A stretch of DNA of 64,000 nt from Bacillota bacterium (lineage in GTDB: Bacteria; Bacillota; Clostridia; Acetivibrionales; JAEXSP01). Below the pieces are notes generated by a model, which made no database searches, was not told the DNA's origin, and saw only the letters and a program-made list of their open reading frames with translations. The stretch lies in contig JAEXSP010000019.1 of assembly GCA_023453795.1 (NCBI GenBank), positions 248,001 to 312,000 on the forward strand, given 5' to 3'. Position numbers and translations under genes: made by a program. This document shows, piece by piece, positions 44,612-53,435 of this stretch. Position 1 is the first letter of the stretch. Every line of letters begins with the position of its first letter.

Positions 44612-45382
44612 TTATTCACTAAGTATCGATTTATGTCTTGCAAGTTTTCCTCTTAGTCTTAACACAGCCTTAGTATGAAGCTGCGAAATCCTGGATTCAG
44701 ATACTTTCATTATCGCACTTATTTCTTTTAGTGTCAATTCTTCAAAATAATACAAGGATACAACAGTTTTTTCTTTTTCGGGCAGCTTATTTATTGCATC
44801 TCCCAAAATATCTTTCAATTCTACAACTTCTATATAATTCTCGGGCCTATCCTCCTTATTGTTATTAGGAAGATCGACACCGATCTCATAGTTTTGCTCG
44901 AGAAATTCTTCCAATGAAACCATCGATGAAACATTAACATCATTAAGCATTTTGTAAAACTCATCAATAGACACTCCAAGCTTATCTGCAACCTCTTTAT
45001 CCGTAGCACTGTGTCCAAGCTGATTTTCTACTTCCCAGTAGGCCTTTTCAAGCTCCTTGTTTTTTTGTCTGAGAGACCTCGGCACCCAATCCATTTCACG
45101 GATGCTGTCGATTATAGCTCCTCTTATTCTCAAAGAGGCATATGTCTCAAATTTAACTCCCTTATTTATGTCGAATTTATCTATTGCATCTATAAGCCCA
45201 AAAACGCCAAAACTCACCAAATCATCATATTCCACATTTGATCCGAAATAGACATTGAGCCTTCCGGCAATGTATTTGATGAGGTGAGCATATTCCAGTA
45301 TTAATTTTTCTCTTATGGAAGGGTCTTTAGTCTCGCTATACTGTTTCCATAATTCCAGTTGTTTGTTATTAGCAGCTGACAT
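44612..45382 (-). CDS. fliA: Flagellar sigma factor FliA/SigD
   Basis: A 256-residue sigma-70-family factor that directs late motility gene expression. Region 2 has DDLVSFGVFGLIDAIDKFD and the GAIIDSIREMDWVPR segment; region 3 covers about 110-160; region 4 has LTLKEISAIMKVSESRISQLH. Its length and region layout match SigD/FliA/WhiG. It is encoded near the end of the fla/che operon, as in B. subtilis. No flgM is visible in the window. Confidence 0.93.
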   Translation of the reverse strand: MSAANNKQLELWKQYSETKDPSIREKLILEYAHLIKYIAGRLNVYFGSNVEYDDLVSFGVFGLIDAIDKFDINKGVKFETYASLRIRGAIIDSIREMDWVPRSLRQKNKELEKAYWEVENQLGHSATDKEVADKLGVSIDEFYKMLNDVNVSSMVSLEEFLEQNYEIGVDLPNNNKEDRPENYIEVVELKDILGDAINKLPEKEKTVVSLYYFEELTLKEISAIMKVSESRISQLHTKAVLRLRGKLARHKSILSE

Positions 45383-45421
45383 TCAAATCCTCCGATTCTG
45401 AGTTTTTTCATTTGTAGAGTA

Positions 45422-45784
45422 TTACTCATTCTTTTTTAAATAATCGCTTATGGTTAAAGGTGAGAAATCTTCACCGTAATCATCGTCAACTTTTATATCT
45501 ATTTGGGGCTTGTTTTCCTGTTCATTTGCCTGTTCTTCCATTAATCGCTGCTGCTCTTCTTCCTCCAGTTTCCTTTGTTCTTCCCGCTTTTTCGCTTCTA
45601 ATTCTTCAATTATTTCTGTCAATACCTTTTTTATATAAACACCGATTGCGAAAAACGCAACCATGCCAATTGCCATTCTTATGTATATGTTCTTTTGATC
45701 AAGATTTGAATAGGTTCCAATCATACCGATCAAAATAGCTGCTATAGATCCCAATATAAACGGAAGTTTCTGGACACAGCCCAT
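45422..45784 (-). CDS. Small membrane protein with coiled-coil tail
   Basis: A 120-residue protein with two hydrophobic segments (about residues 8-25 and 34-53) followed by a Glu/Lys/Arg/Gln-rich helix of about 45 residues and an acidic tail. It lies between cheD and fliA. AAGGAT precedes the ATG. I recognise no family. Its position matches uncharacterised genes at the same place in other clostridial fla/che operons. Confidence 0.7.
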   Translation of the reverse strand: MGCVQKLPFILGSIAAILIGMIGTYSNLDQKNIYIRMAIGMVAFFAIGVYIKKVLTEIIEELEAKKREEQRKLEEEEQQRLMEEQANEQENKPQIDIKVDDDYGEDFSPLTISDYLKKNE

Positions 45785-45835
45785 AAAGCGATCCTTTCCA
45801 ATTCATTTGTAATATGCCATAACTTTTGAATCTTA

Positions 45836-46321
45836 TTACAAGTTTTTTATACCATGACCGATTGTTTTGACCATGAGTATTCCATCATCGGAATTAAGCT
45901 CTATTGTTCGACCGTAGTTTCCCCCTGTGTCTTCTGCGATTACCGGAATTCTAAGTTCTTCAAGCTTATCCTTGGCTGACAATACATTTCTGGAGCCAAT
46001 CCTCATCATATCCGAAGATTCTGTAAATGCAAACATCTGTGCACCACCTGCAAGCTTGGCAATAATCCTGTTTCTATTAGCACCTATTTTTACCATTTCA
46101 GTAACAAGCTTTACTATAGCAGTATCTGCAAATTTTGCATCATTAATATTATTTCTTGCCTGAAGACTTGAGGGCAGCATTACATGCGCGAGTCCGATAA
46201 CCTTGCTTACCGAATCATACAATGCAATGCCTACACAGGATCCAAGTCCAAGTGTTGTTAGTACGCCTGGATGATTAGAACATTTCAAATCAGCCATTCC
46301 CACTTTTATCAAGTTTTCCAT
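45836..46321 (-). CDS. cheD: Chemoreceptor deamidase CheD
   Basis: A 161-residue deamidase that converts specific receptor glutamines to glutamate and interacts with CheC. The catalytic Cys29 (GLGSCVG) and His46 (GLAHVML) are both visible, as is the C-terminal RTIELNSDDG. The start codon shares a base with the cheC stop (TAATG), consistent with a coupled CheC/CheD pair. Length is as usual. Confidence 0.95.
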   Translation of the reverse strand: MENLIKVGMADLKCSNHPGVLTTLGLGSCVGIALYDSVSKVIGLAHVMLPSSLQARNNINDAKFADTAIVKLVTEMVKIGANRNRIIAKLAGGAQMFAFTESSDMMRIGSRNVLSAKDKLEELRIPVIAEDTGGNYGRTIELNSDDGILMVKTIGHGIKNL

Positions 46322-46950
46322 TAACCTATTACTCCCAATGCATTTAATAAAATCTCATATGAAGAAGTGTCGGGTATTAGGAAAAAATCGCCTACTACCT
46401 TTGTACTGCCTTCTGTAAATTCCGTCTCAATATATAATACTGTGTCTCCAACCTTTCCAAACTGTATAGCAGGAACACTTAATATAGCACCTGCCATATC
46501 GATTGCCATATCCGGTACTGAAGGAAGCAGCTTCAGATTTGTCAAAGTGGATAAAGCGGATAGATACGAACCCGATAAAATATTGCCTATCTCCTTTAAT
46601 GCAGACAGTTCTAGTTCAGAAAATTCGGAGCAGTTATCAGCCGGATTTCCTAAAAGTATATTGACTAAAACCTTTGCAGCATTATACTCCAGGATAAACA
46701 TGATATCACCTGTAAGATCTCCGGTAACCCTAAACAGAATGCCTATAACGGGAGTTTCCGGCTCTCCAAGTATGTCTGTAACCTCCATGAACTCCAATAT
46801 CTTGACCTTGGGCACTTCCATATCGACTTTTTTATTCAACATTTTTGCCAATGCAGTAGCAGCATTTCCGGCGCCAATGTTGCCGATTTCACGAAGTACA
46901 TCTATTTGCAGCTTGTTCAAATCATCAATGTTCAACGGCATATTTTGCAC
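46321..46950 (-). CDS. cheC: CheY-P phosphatase CheC
   Basis: A 209-residue adaptation protein. Both phosphatase motifs are present: LREIGNIGAGNAATAL near the N-terminus and LSALKEIGNILSGSYLSAL in the middle, each with the Glu-x-x-Asn signature. It dephosphorylates CheY-P and binds CheD (family knowledge). It is encoded between cheW and cheD with short or overlapping junctions. Confidence 0.95.
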   Translation of the reverse strand: MQNMPLNIDDLNKLQIDVLREIGNIGAGNAATALAKMLNKKVDMEVPKVKILEFMEVTDILGEPETPVIGILFRVTGDLTGDIMFILEYNAAKVLVNILLGNPADNCSEFSELELSALKEIGNILSGSYLSALSTLTNLKLLPSVPDMAIDMAGAILSVPAIQFGKVGDTVLYIETEFTEGSTKVVGDFFLIPDTSSYEILLNALGVIG

Positions 46951-46958
46951 TCCTAATC

Positions 46959-47399
46959 TTATAGACTAACCAGCTTTTCTATGTTGAGCAGCGTTATAAT
47001 CCTATCATCAACCTTGCCGACACCTAAAATATATTCCAGACTGAGATCATTGCTGAAATTGCTGACATTTTCAATCAATTCATCAGTAAGGCTTATTACT
47101 TCAGCCACAGCATCAACAATTATCCCAACAGGTTCTTCCTCAATCTTTACGATTATTATTCTTGAATCTTCCGTCTCCTCACCTTTTGGAAGACCGAATT
47201 TAGTCCTTAAATCCATTATAGGGATTATCTCGCCTCTTAAGTTTATTACGCCCTTTATAAATACAGGAATCTTAGGAACTCTTGTAATAGTTTTCATTTG
47301 CTCAATGGTAGTGATTTTTTTTATATCAATACCATATTCTTCTTTGCCAAGCTTAAATATGATGAATTGTTTGATGTTTTGATTTATCAATTCGTCCAT
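46959..47399 (-). CDS. cheW: Chemotaxis coupling protein CheW
   Basis: A 146-residue adaptor linking receptors to CheA. The sequence shows the CheW fold: QFIIFKLGKEEYGIDI, a VPKIPVFIKGVINLRGEIIPIMDLR core with the receptor/kinase-binding arginine, and a final DDRIITLLNIEKLVSL. A GGAG site precedes the ATG. It follows cheA by 15 bases. Confidence 0.95.
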   Translation of the reverse strand: MDELINQNIKQFIIFKLGKEEYGIDIKKITTIEQMKTITRVPKIPVFIKGVINLRGEIIPIMDLRTKFGLPKGEETEDSRIIIVKIEEEPVGIIVDAVAEVISLTDELIENVSNFSNDLSLEYILGVGKVDDRIITLLNIEKLVSL

Positions 47400-47414
47400 G
47401 AGTGCAGCTCCTTT

Positions 47415-49490
47415 CTATATAAGTGAGTTTACATCAAGTATCAATGCTACATTACCGTCCCCAAGTATTGTAGCTCCAGCAATTGATTTAATGCCTGCCA
47501 GCAGCTTGCCCAGGGATTTTATTACTATTTCCTGTTGTCCGATCAGGTTGTCTACTACAAAACCCGACAGCCTTTCGCCTTTCTTTACAATTACCACTGT
47601 TGTAAGCTTCTGTTGTTTTTCTTCAATAGGAACATCCAGAATCTTATCCAGTCTTACTATAGGAACAACAGAATTTCTAAGGAGCATTACTTCCTGCTTC
47701 TGAACAAACTTTATTTCCTCCGGTGCTATCTTTTCGATTGACTGGATCGAACTCAAAGGTATAGCATATTTTTCATTGCCTATGTTAACCAGCAGGGCTT
47801 GAATAATAGCCAATGTCAACGGAAGCTTGATTATGAATTTACTACCCTTTCCCATTTCGGTTTCTACTTCGACAGAACCACCGAGTGCTTCGATTTTTGT
47901 TTTTACTACATCAAGACCTACACCTCTGCCCGAGAGGTCTGTTATCTTTTCTGCTGTACTGAAGCTTGGTCTGAACAGTAAATCTATTATTTCCTTTTGA
48001 GAAAGGCTGTTAGCTGTTTCCCTGCTTATTACGCCTTTATCAATGGCTTTCCTTTTTATCGCATCAAGGTTAATGCCTTGACCATCCTCTTCAACCTCTA
48101 TCATTACATTGTTTCCAGATTGATATGCTCTAAGGTATATATGTCCGGTTTCCGGTTTTCCCGCAGCTCTTCTTTTTTCTACTGATTCAATTCCATGATC
48201 TGCAGCATTTCTCAGAAGGTGAATGAGAGGATCACCTATCTCATCGATAACTGTTCTGTCCAGTTCCGTCTCTTCTCCGGACATCGTAAGAGTCATTTCC
48301 TTTCCGATATCCTTTGAAATATCCCTTATCATTCTTGGGAACCTGTTGAACACGGTTTCAACCGGAACCATTCTTACCTTCATTACAGCATCATTCAGGT
48401 TTGTAGTTATTCTTTCCAGATATTCTATGGCTTCATTGTACTCCTGGGATTTTTCCGAGCTGCCTGAACCCTCGAGTCTGGTCTTGGTGATTATAAGTTC
48501 TCCCACAAGGTTCATAAGTATGTCAAGCCTGTCAATGTCCACCCTGACAGTTTTTCCTGTTTTGGGCTTTTTAACTGCTGTCTGGGGGCTTGCCTGTTCT
48601 TTCTCAACCGGGGAAGAATGTTCTTCGGTTGACTTGTCAGCCTTCTTCTCTTCTACTTTTTCATCAGAAGCTTTTTCTTCAGGAGAATCAATCTTTTTGC
48701 TCTGCAATGAGTTAATTATAATTTCATCAACCTCAGCAATAGAATTTAATTCTTTTGTAAACAGCTCTGCATTTTCCTTTGATACTATTACAACTGTAAA
48801 TTCAAAATCAAACTTCTCATCTTCAATATCTTCAACCTTTGGTTCCGATTTAATTATTTCCGAGTACTTTTCAAGTGTCTGAAAGATGATGAATGCTCTC
48901 GCCGATTTAAGTACACAGCCCTTATTAAGGACGAGTGTAATCTTAAAAGCATTCATTCCTGCTTCATGGGCTTTATTAATGACATTCTGCTCGTACTCGT
49001 TAATCTTCATGTTTGATGTAGGATGAGCAGAATCAACTTGCACTTCAGGTTCAGGCTTGCTTTGAGGTGCAGGCTTTTCTGCGGCCTTTGCCATGTCATC
49101 TGCTGATTTGTTTTTCAGTACATTGTTGAGGGCGTCAATAATATCGGAATATTCCTTATCTCCTTCACCTGAAGTGTTTACAATACAGTTCAGATAGTTT
49201 TCCAGTGCATCAAGACATTTGAAAAGTATGTCTATCAGCCCCGTACTTACTTTGATTTCATTATTTCTAAGAGCATGCAGGACATTTTCCATGTCATGCG
49301 TCAGTTTCGCCATTTTGCTGTATCCCATTGTGCCTGCCATGCCTTTCAGAGTATGCGCAACCCTGAAAATTTCATTCAGAACACTACTGTCGCCGGGGCT
49401 TTGCTCCAACTGCAAAAGCGATTGATTAAGTGACTGAAGGTGCTCTTTTGTTTCTTCAATAAATATTTCCAGATACTGACTCATGTCCAT
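47415..49490 (-). CDS. cheA: Chemotaxis histidine kinase CheA
   Basis: A 691-residue kinase. The P1 HPt domain has the phosphorylated His46 (AHTLKGMAG). A P2 region lies at about 165-260. The P3 dimerisation domain starts at DRLDILMNLVGELIITKTRLE. The P4 ATPase has HLLRNAADHGIE, VEEDGQGI and GRGVGLDVVK. The P5 CheW-like domain is C-terminal. A long Glu/Lys-rich linker separates P2 and P3. It phosphorylates CheY and CheB, both encoded in this operon. Confidence 0.96.
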   Translation of the reverse strand: MDMSQYLEIFIEETKEHLQSLNQSLLQLEQSPGDSSVLNEIFRVAHTLKGMAGTMGYSKMAKLTHDMENVLHALRNNEIKVSTGLIDILFKCLDALENYLNCIVNTSGEGDKEYSDIIDALNNVLKNKSADDMAKAAEKPAPQSKPEPEVQVDSAHPTSNMKINEYEQNVINKAHEAGMNAFKITLVLNKGCVLKSARAFIIFQTLEKYSEIIKSEPKVEDIEDEKFDFEFTVVIVSKENAELFTKELNSIAEVDEIIINSLQSKKIDSPEEKASDEKVEEKKADKSTEEHSSPVEKEQASPQTAVKKPKTGKTVRVDIDRLDILMNLVGELIITKTRLEGSGSSEKSQEYNEAIEYLERITTNLNDAVMKVRMVPVETVFNRFPRMIRDISKDIGKEMTLTMSGEETELDRTVIDEIGDPLIHLLRNAADHGIESVEKRRAAGKPETGHIYLRAYQSGNNVMIEVEEDGQGINLDAIKRKAIDKGVISRETANSLSQKEIIDLLFRPSFSTAEKITDLSGRGVGLDVVKTKIEALGGSVEVETEMGKGSKFIIKLPLTLAIIQALLVNIGNEKYAIPLSSIQSIEKIAPEEIKFVQKQEVMLLRNSVVPIVRLDKILDVPIEEKQQKLTTVVIVKKGERLSGFVVDNLIGQQEIVIKSLGKLLAGIKSIAGATILGDGNVALILDVNSLI

Positions 49491-49491
49491 A

Positions 49492-50571
49492 TTAATTCCC
49501 CCCTACTATTTTCATTATCGCATTTGAAATTTCCTTCAATGGAACCACTATATCCACTGCACCTGTTTGCACCGCTACCTTCGGCATTCCGTATACAACG
49601 CAGGATTTTTCATCTTGAGCAATTATATAGCTTTTATTTATTTGCTTTAATTTTTTAATTCCTTCGCTTCCGTCTCCACCCATTCCTGTCATTATAACAC
49701 CAATGATGTTATTAAGCCCTGTATCGGAGAGAGACTCCATCATTACGTTTACAGCAGGTCTATGACCGCCGACATGAGGATCTTGTGTGAGCTTTATTCT
49801 GATGGTATCGTCTTTTCCTCTGTCAACCAGCATATGATAGTCGCCGGGTGCTATATAAACATATCCGGGTTTTATTTCTTCTCCATGTTCTGCTTCTTTT
49901 ACAGCAATTTCACTTATTGTATTCAGTCTATCAGCCAGTGATTTGGTAAATCCCGGCGGCATGTGCTGAACTACGAGAAAAGCTGCAGGCACATTGGCCG
50001 GTATTAAAGGTATCACATCCTGCAAAGCCTTTGGCCCCCCGGTCGATGTTCCTATTGCGACAATATTCTTTATATTCCTGATTTTAACTGCTTCACTCTT
50101 AACTATATCACTTTTTACCCTAATCTGTACATCCTTTGTATCTCTTTTAACACTTTTCGCTTTTTTTGCTACTTTTACTTTTTCAATAATCTCCATTTTT
50201 TTGTCGACTGTTGTTATATCAAATATATTAACAGGCTTTGTAATAAAGTCCACAGCACCGTTTTCCAGTGCTTGAAGAGTTGCATTTTCACCCTCTCGGG
50301 TAACACTGCTGAGCATTACAACAGGAACATAATCTAACTTGTCTATTTCTTTTAAACATGTTAGACCATCCATTTCGGGCATTTCAACATCCATTGTGAC
50401 AACATCCGGTTTATTCGATTTCAGCTTTTCCAAAGCATCAAACCCGTTTTTTGCAGTGGCAATAACTTGAATTTCATCATCACTGTTAAGGATATCCGTA
50501 ATAACTTTTCTCATAAAAGCCGAATCATCTACTACTAAAACTTTTACAATATTTTTTGTTTCAATTGCCAT
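49492..50571 (-). CDS. cheB: Chemotaxis methylesterase CheB
   Basis: A 359-residue enzyme. The receiver domain has phosphoacceptor Asp61 (VTMDVEMPEMDG) and Lys near LQALENGAVDFITKP. The methylesterase domain carries the catalytic triad: Ser in AIGTSTGGPKAL, His in VQHMPPGFT and Asp in GMGGDGSEG. It removes methyl groups from receptors. No cheR methyltransferase gene is in the window, so CheR must be encoded elsewhere. The stop is two bases from the cheA start. Confidence 0.95.
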   Translation of the reverse strand: MAIETKNIVKVLVVDDSAFMRKVITDILNSDDEIQVIATAKNGFDALEKLKSNKPDVVTMDVEMPEMDGLTCLKEIDKLDYVPVVMLSSVTREGENATLQALENGAVDFITKPVNIFDITTVDKKMEIIEKVKVAKKAKSVKRDTKDVQIRVKSDIVKSEAVKIRNIKNIVAIGTSTGGPKALQDVIPLIPANVPAAFLVVQHMPPGFTKSLADRLNTISEIAVKEAEHGEEIKPGYVYIAPGDYHMLVDRGKDDTIRIKLTQDPHVGGHRPAVNVMMESLSDTGLNNIIGVIMTGMGGDGSEGIKKLKQINKSYIIAQDEKSCVVYGMPKVAVQTGAVDIVVPLKEISNAIMKIVGGN

Positions 50572-50574
50572 ATA

Positions 50575-51246
50575 TCAAATCAGCCCTTTTTGTCTCAGTT
50601 TTCTCTGTTCATTGAAAATAAATCTGATAACTGCTTCCCTATCCTTATTTTCTATTTTCTTAAAACATATTCCGTGTTCATACCTGTACTTTTCATTCAA
50701 GTCGCTAAGGATGGATCTGACTACTTTACCTGTAAAACCGACTGTCGTATTTTCGTCTAGCTTAAGTTCAAATTCAAGCTGTTTTCCCGCCTCGATCTTT
50801 TCTTCGGATAATAAACCCAATCCCCCTCCGCTCAAGTCCTTCGTCAAACCTTTTTGATATGTTTTGCCTTCTTCATCAGTCTTTTCATATTCTCTGAACT
50901 TAACTGCTATTGAGCATTCAAATCTATAATACTGTCTTCTTTGAATCCTTTCAAATTCTCCTCTTATCTTCACTTTCAAAAGAGAAATGTTATCTTTCAC
51001 TCCTCTTTGGACAACCTCTGCCTTGAATCTGTACAATTCAAGCTTTTCAATGAAATAAGCTTCAATGTACGCTCCTATCTTAACCGGATAGATTATGCCT
51101 TCAACAATCGGGGCAGCTATATATGCAGTATCTATACCGTCAGCCCACTCGAATTCACTTACCAGCAAAGGCCTTTGTTCAGTTTTTATTTCGTCCCTGA
51201 CGACCAAATCGAGCCTTGTGCCCATTTTCAGTTTACTAAGCTCCAT
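50575..51246 (-). CDS. YcgR-type PilZ c-di-GMP receptor
   Basis: A 223-residue flagellar brake-type protein. The N-terminal YcgR domain spans about 1-95. The PilZ domain follows with the c-di-GMP-binding RRQYYRFECS arginine motif and the D-L-S-G-G-G-L loop (TKDLSGGGLGLLS). Binding of c-di-GMP would slow or stop the motor (family knowledge). It is encoded between flhG and cheB, where B. subtilis keeps fewer genes. Confidence 0.9.
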   Translation of the reverse strand: MELSKLKMGTRLDLVVRDEIKTEQRPLLVSEFEWADGIDTAYIAAPIVEGIIYPVKIGAYIEAYFIEKLELYRFKAEVVQRGVKDNISLLKVKIRGEFERIQRRQYYRFECSIAVKFREYEKTDEEGKTYQKGLTKDLSGGGLGLLSEEKIEAGKQLEFELKLDENTTVGFTGKVVRSILSDLNEKYRYEHGICFKKIENKDREAVIRFIFNEQRKLRQKGLI

Positions 51247-51291
51247 GTAAACCCCCGTTTATTGAAAAGTGACCGCTGCCACCGATTATTC

Positions 51292-52200
51292 TCAACTGTT
51301 CAAAAAGTTGACAAGCTTGCTTATGAAACTTTTAATACCTGTATTTTCAACCTTCTTGTCCTCTGAATTTTCCACAAGCTTTTTTGATATTTCCCTAATG
51401 GACTTGGAGGCCTGACTCCTGGGAAAACTCAACGTAAACGGGGATTGCTGCTTTACTGCCTTTATTACGGCCTCGTCATGCAATATGTATCCTATTGAAT
51501 CCAGCTTCAGGTTCAGAAATTTTTCGGAGACCATAGTCAGCTTGCTCAATATATCATTTGCCTCATTTATAGTATCTGCCCTGTTTACTATTACTTTAAT
51601 CGTCTTTTCCTTGTCCCTGTTCGAAACCATTTTTATCAATGCATATGCATCTGTAATGGATGTAGGTTCAGGGGTCGTAACAAGCACCACCTCATCGGCA
51701 GCCATTACGAAATTCATTACATTATCGGACAATCCTGCTCCCGTGTCAATCAAAATAACATCTGCTATCTTGTCCAGAAGGCCTATATTATCAACAAACC
51801 TTTCCAGTTGTGGCTTTTCCAGTTTTATAAGCTCTTCGACTCCGGAGCCTCCCGAGAGGAACCTTATATTTTTGGGTCCGTCAGCCAATACTTCAAGAAT
51901 GTTTTTATTATTGTTTATTACATCTACAAGGGTATACTTCGGTATAATTCCGAACAAAACATCTATGTTGGCAAGTCCGAAATCTGCGTCAAGTATTATT
52001 ACTCTATTACCCATTTCGCTTAAAGTAATTGCCAGATTTATAGTAACATTTGTCTTTCCTACTCCGCCTTTTCCGCTTGTTACGGTTATAACTTTTGCTG
52101 TCTTTTTCTTGATGCTGTTTATCAAAGCGGCCTGATTAACTGCTTGTCTCAATTTTATATTATCGATTATTTGTCTTAATTTATCTGCCTGGTCCATCAT
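51292..52200 (-). CDS. flhG: Flagellar number regulator FlhG (MinD-like ATPase)
   Basis: A 302-residue deviant Walker-type ATPase. The N-terminus has the DQADKLR motif known to activate FlhF's GTPase. The P-loop is TSGKGGVGKTN, followed by the DADFGLANID and DTGAGLSDNV motifs. It controls flagellar number and placement together with FlhF, encoded directly upstream (stop of flhF adjacent to this start). The C-terminal 20 residues are a likely amphipathic helix (SIREISKKLVE onward). Confidence 0.93.
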   Translation of the reverse strand: MMDQADKLRQIIDNIKLRQAVNQAALINSIKKKTAKVITVTSGKGGVGKTNVTINLAITLSEMGNRVIILDADFGLANIDVLFGIIPKYTLVDVINNNKNILEVLADGPKNIRFLSGGSGVEELIKLEKPQLERFVDNIGLLDKIADVILIDTGAGLSDNVMNFVMAADEVVLVTTPEPTSITDAYALIKMVSNRDKEKTIKVIVNRADTINEANDILSKLTMVSEKFLNLKLDSIGYILHDEAVIKAVKQQSPFTLSFPRSQASKSIREISKKLVENSEDKKVENTGIKSFISKLVNFLNS

Positions 52201-53433
52201 TTAATTGTTACTCCCCAACAGTATTTTAGTAATCTTGTCGATATTGGCCAATTCAATATCGTCAGGCACGCTTTGTCCGTTAGTCAGATAAGACAGGCTT
52301 TTGTTAGTTATGAATTTTGTATTTAGTATTATTCCAAGTACAGGAACCTCATCAATTTTTGTAAATATCAGCTTGTAGTTTTTAATGAAGCTATAGTTGT
52401 TTATAATCTCTTTGCACGTACGCATACTTGTTGTAGCACTCAGTACAAGGTATACTTCATCCGCTTCGCATGCCGACACTAGTGTTTTTAATTCATCAAA
52501 CTGCGTTTTGTTTTTAAAGCTTCTGCCCGCAGTGTCGATAAGGATAAGCTCCTTGTCCGCATACTTGCTTATAGCATCCTTTATTTCTCCGACAGAATAT
52601 ATTACTTCAACAGGCATTGCCAGAATCTCGGCATAAGTCTTCAGCTGTTCTACTGCGGCTATCCTATAGGTGTCTGCTGTTATGAATCCGACATTTTTTT
52701 TGTAATTCAAGGCGTAATTTGCAGCAACCTTTGCCAGTGTCGTTGTTTTTCCGACTCCGGTCGGCCCGACAAAAATTACTACAGTCGGTTTGCCGTCTTC
52801 TCTGAGTTTTATAGTCTCAGGCTTGCCCAGCATTGCTGAAATCAATCCGTATAATACAGGTACAGCTTCATTTAAGCTTGCTTCGCTTCCTACTTTTTCA
52901 GTTAAAGCATCTATCAGTCTTTTTGCTATTTCAGGTTCAATCTCACCTTTTATCAGGTTGTTGTACAAGGACTGCACAACCTTGGATTCAACCTTTTTTT
53001 CCTCCTTGGGTGCCTGTTGTTCTTTTTGAGCAGGCGGCTGTATTTGGTCAAGAATTTTATGCAACATAAATTCCATACTATTTACTTTATTCTCTAAATC
53101 CGATATTTTTCCTTCTTTTTCTTCAATTTTACTTTTCCCCGAAGCATTATCCGTAGAATTTTGATTTACAGGCTCGTATTGTGGTACTACAGGCCTTTGG
53201 ACAGGGCTTGAAGGCTGTTTTACCGGCTGATTTTGTACTGCCTTTTCTTTCTTGCTCCCGTAGTCTTCATCAATTGCAGCCAAAACTTCTACCAATGGCT
53301 TGGAAAAAATCTTGAAGAGTCCTTTTTTCCTTACCTTCCTGGTATTAAGAATTATTGCGTCATTACCCAGATCCATCTTAACTTTCAATATAGCTTCCTG
53401 GGTATTACTTCCCAGATATCGCCTTATTTTCAT
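52201..53433 (-). CDS. flhF: Flagellar placement GTPase FlhF
   Basis: A 410-residue SRP-type GTPase. An N-terminal basic B domain (about 1-130) includes a Pro/Gln-rich linker. An N/G domain follows with G1 VGPTGVGKTTTLAKVA, G2/G3 around DTAGRSFKNKTQ and G4 TKIDE. FlhF sites new flagella; FlhG stimulates it. The ATG is three bases after the flhA stop. Confidence 0.94.
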   Translation of the reverse strand: MKIRRYLGSNTQEAILKVKMDLGNDAIILNTRKVRKKGLFKIFSKPLVEVLAAIDEDYGSKKEKAVQNQPVKQPSSPVQRPVVPQYEPVNQNSTDNASGKSKIEEKEGKISDLENKVNSMEFMLHKILDQIQPPAQKEQQAPKEEKKVESKVVQSLYNNLIKGEIEPEIAKRLIDALTEKVGSEASLNEAVPVLYGLISAMLGKPETIKLREDGKPTVVIFVGPTGVGKTTTLAKVAANYALNYKKNVGFITADTYRIAAVEQLKTYAEILAMPVEVIYSVGEIKDAISKYADKELILIDTAGRSFKNKTQFDELKTLVSACEADEVYLVLSATTSMRTCKEIINNYSFIKNYKLIFTKIDEVPVLGIILNTKFITNKSLSYLTNGQSVPDDIELANIDKITKILLGSNN

Positions 53434-53435
53434 CT

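Noticed and set aside
48223..48882. A 219-codon open frame on the plus strand opposite cheA.
   Set aside because: It is the antisense of the Glu/Lys-rich CheA linker; its Ser/Phe-rich composition is typical of a shadow frame, and there is no ribosome site.
51485..52135. A 216-codon plus-strand frame opposite flhG.
   Set aside because: It is the antisense of a well-identified MinD-like gene and has no ribosome site or family match.
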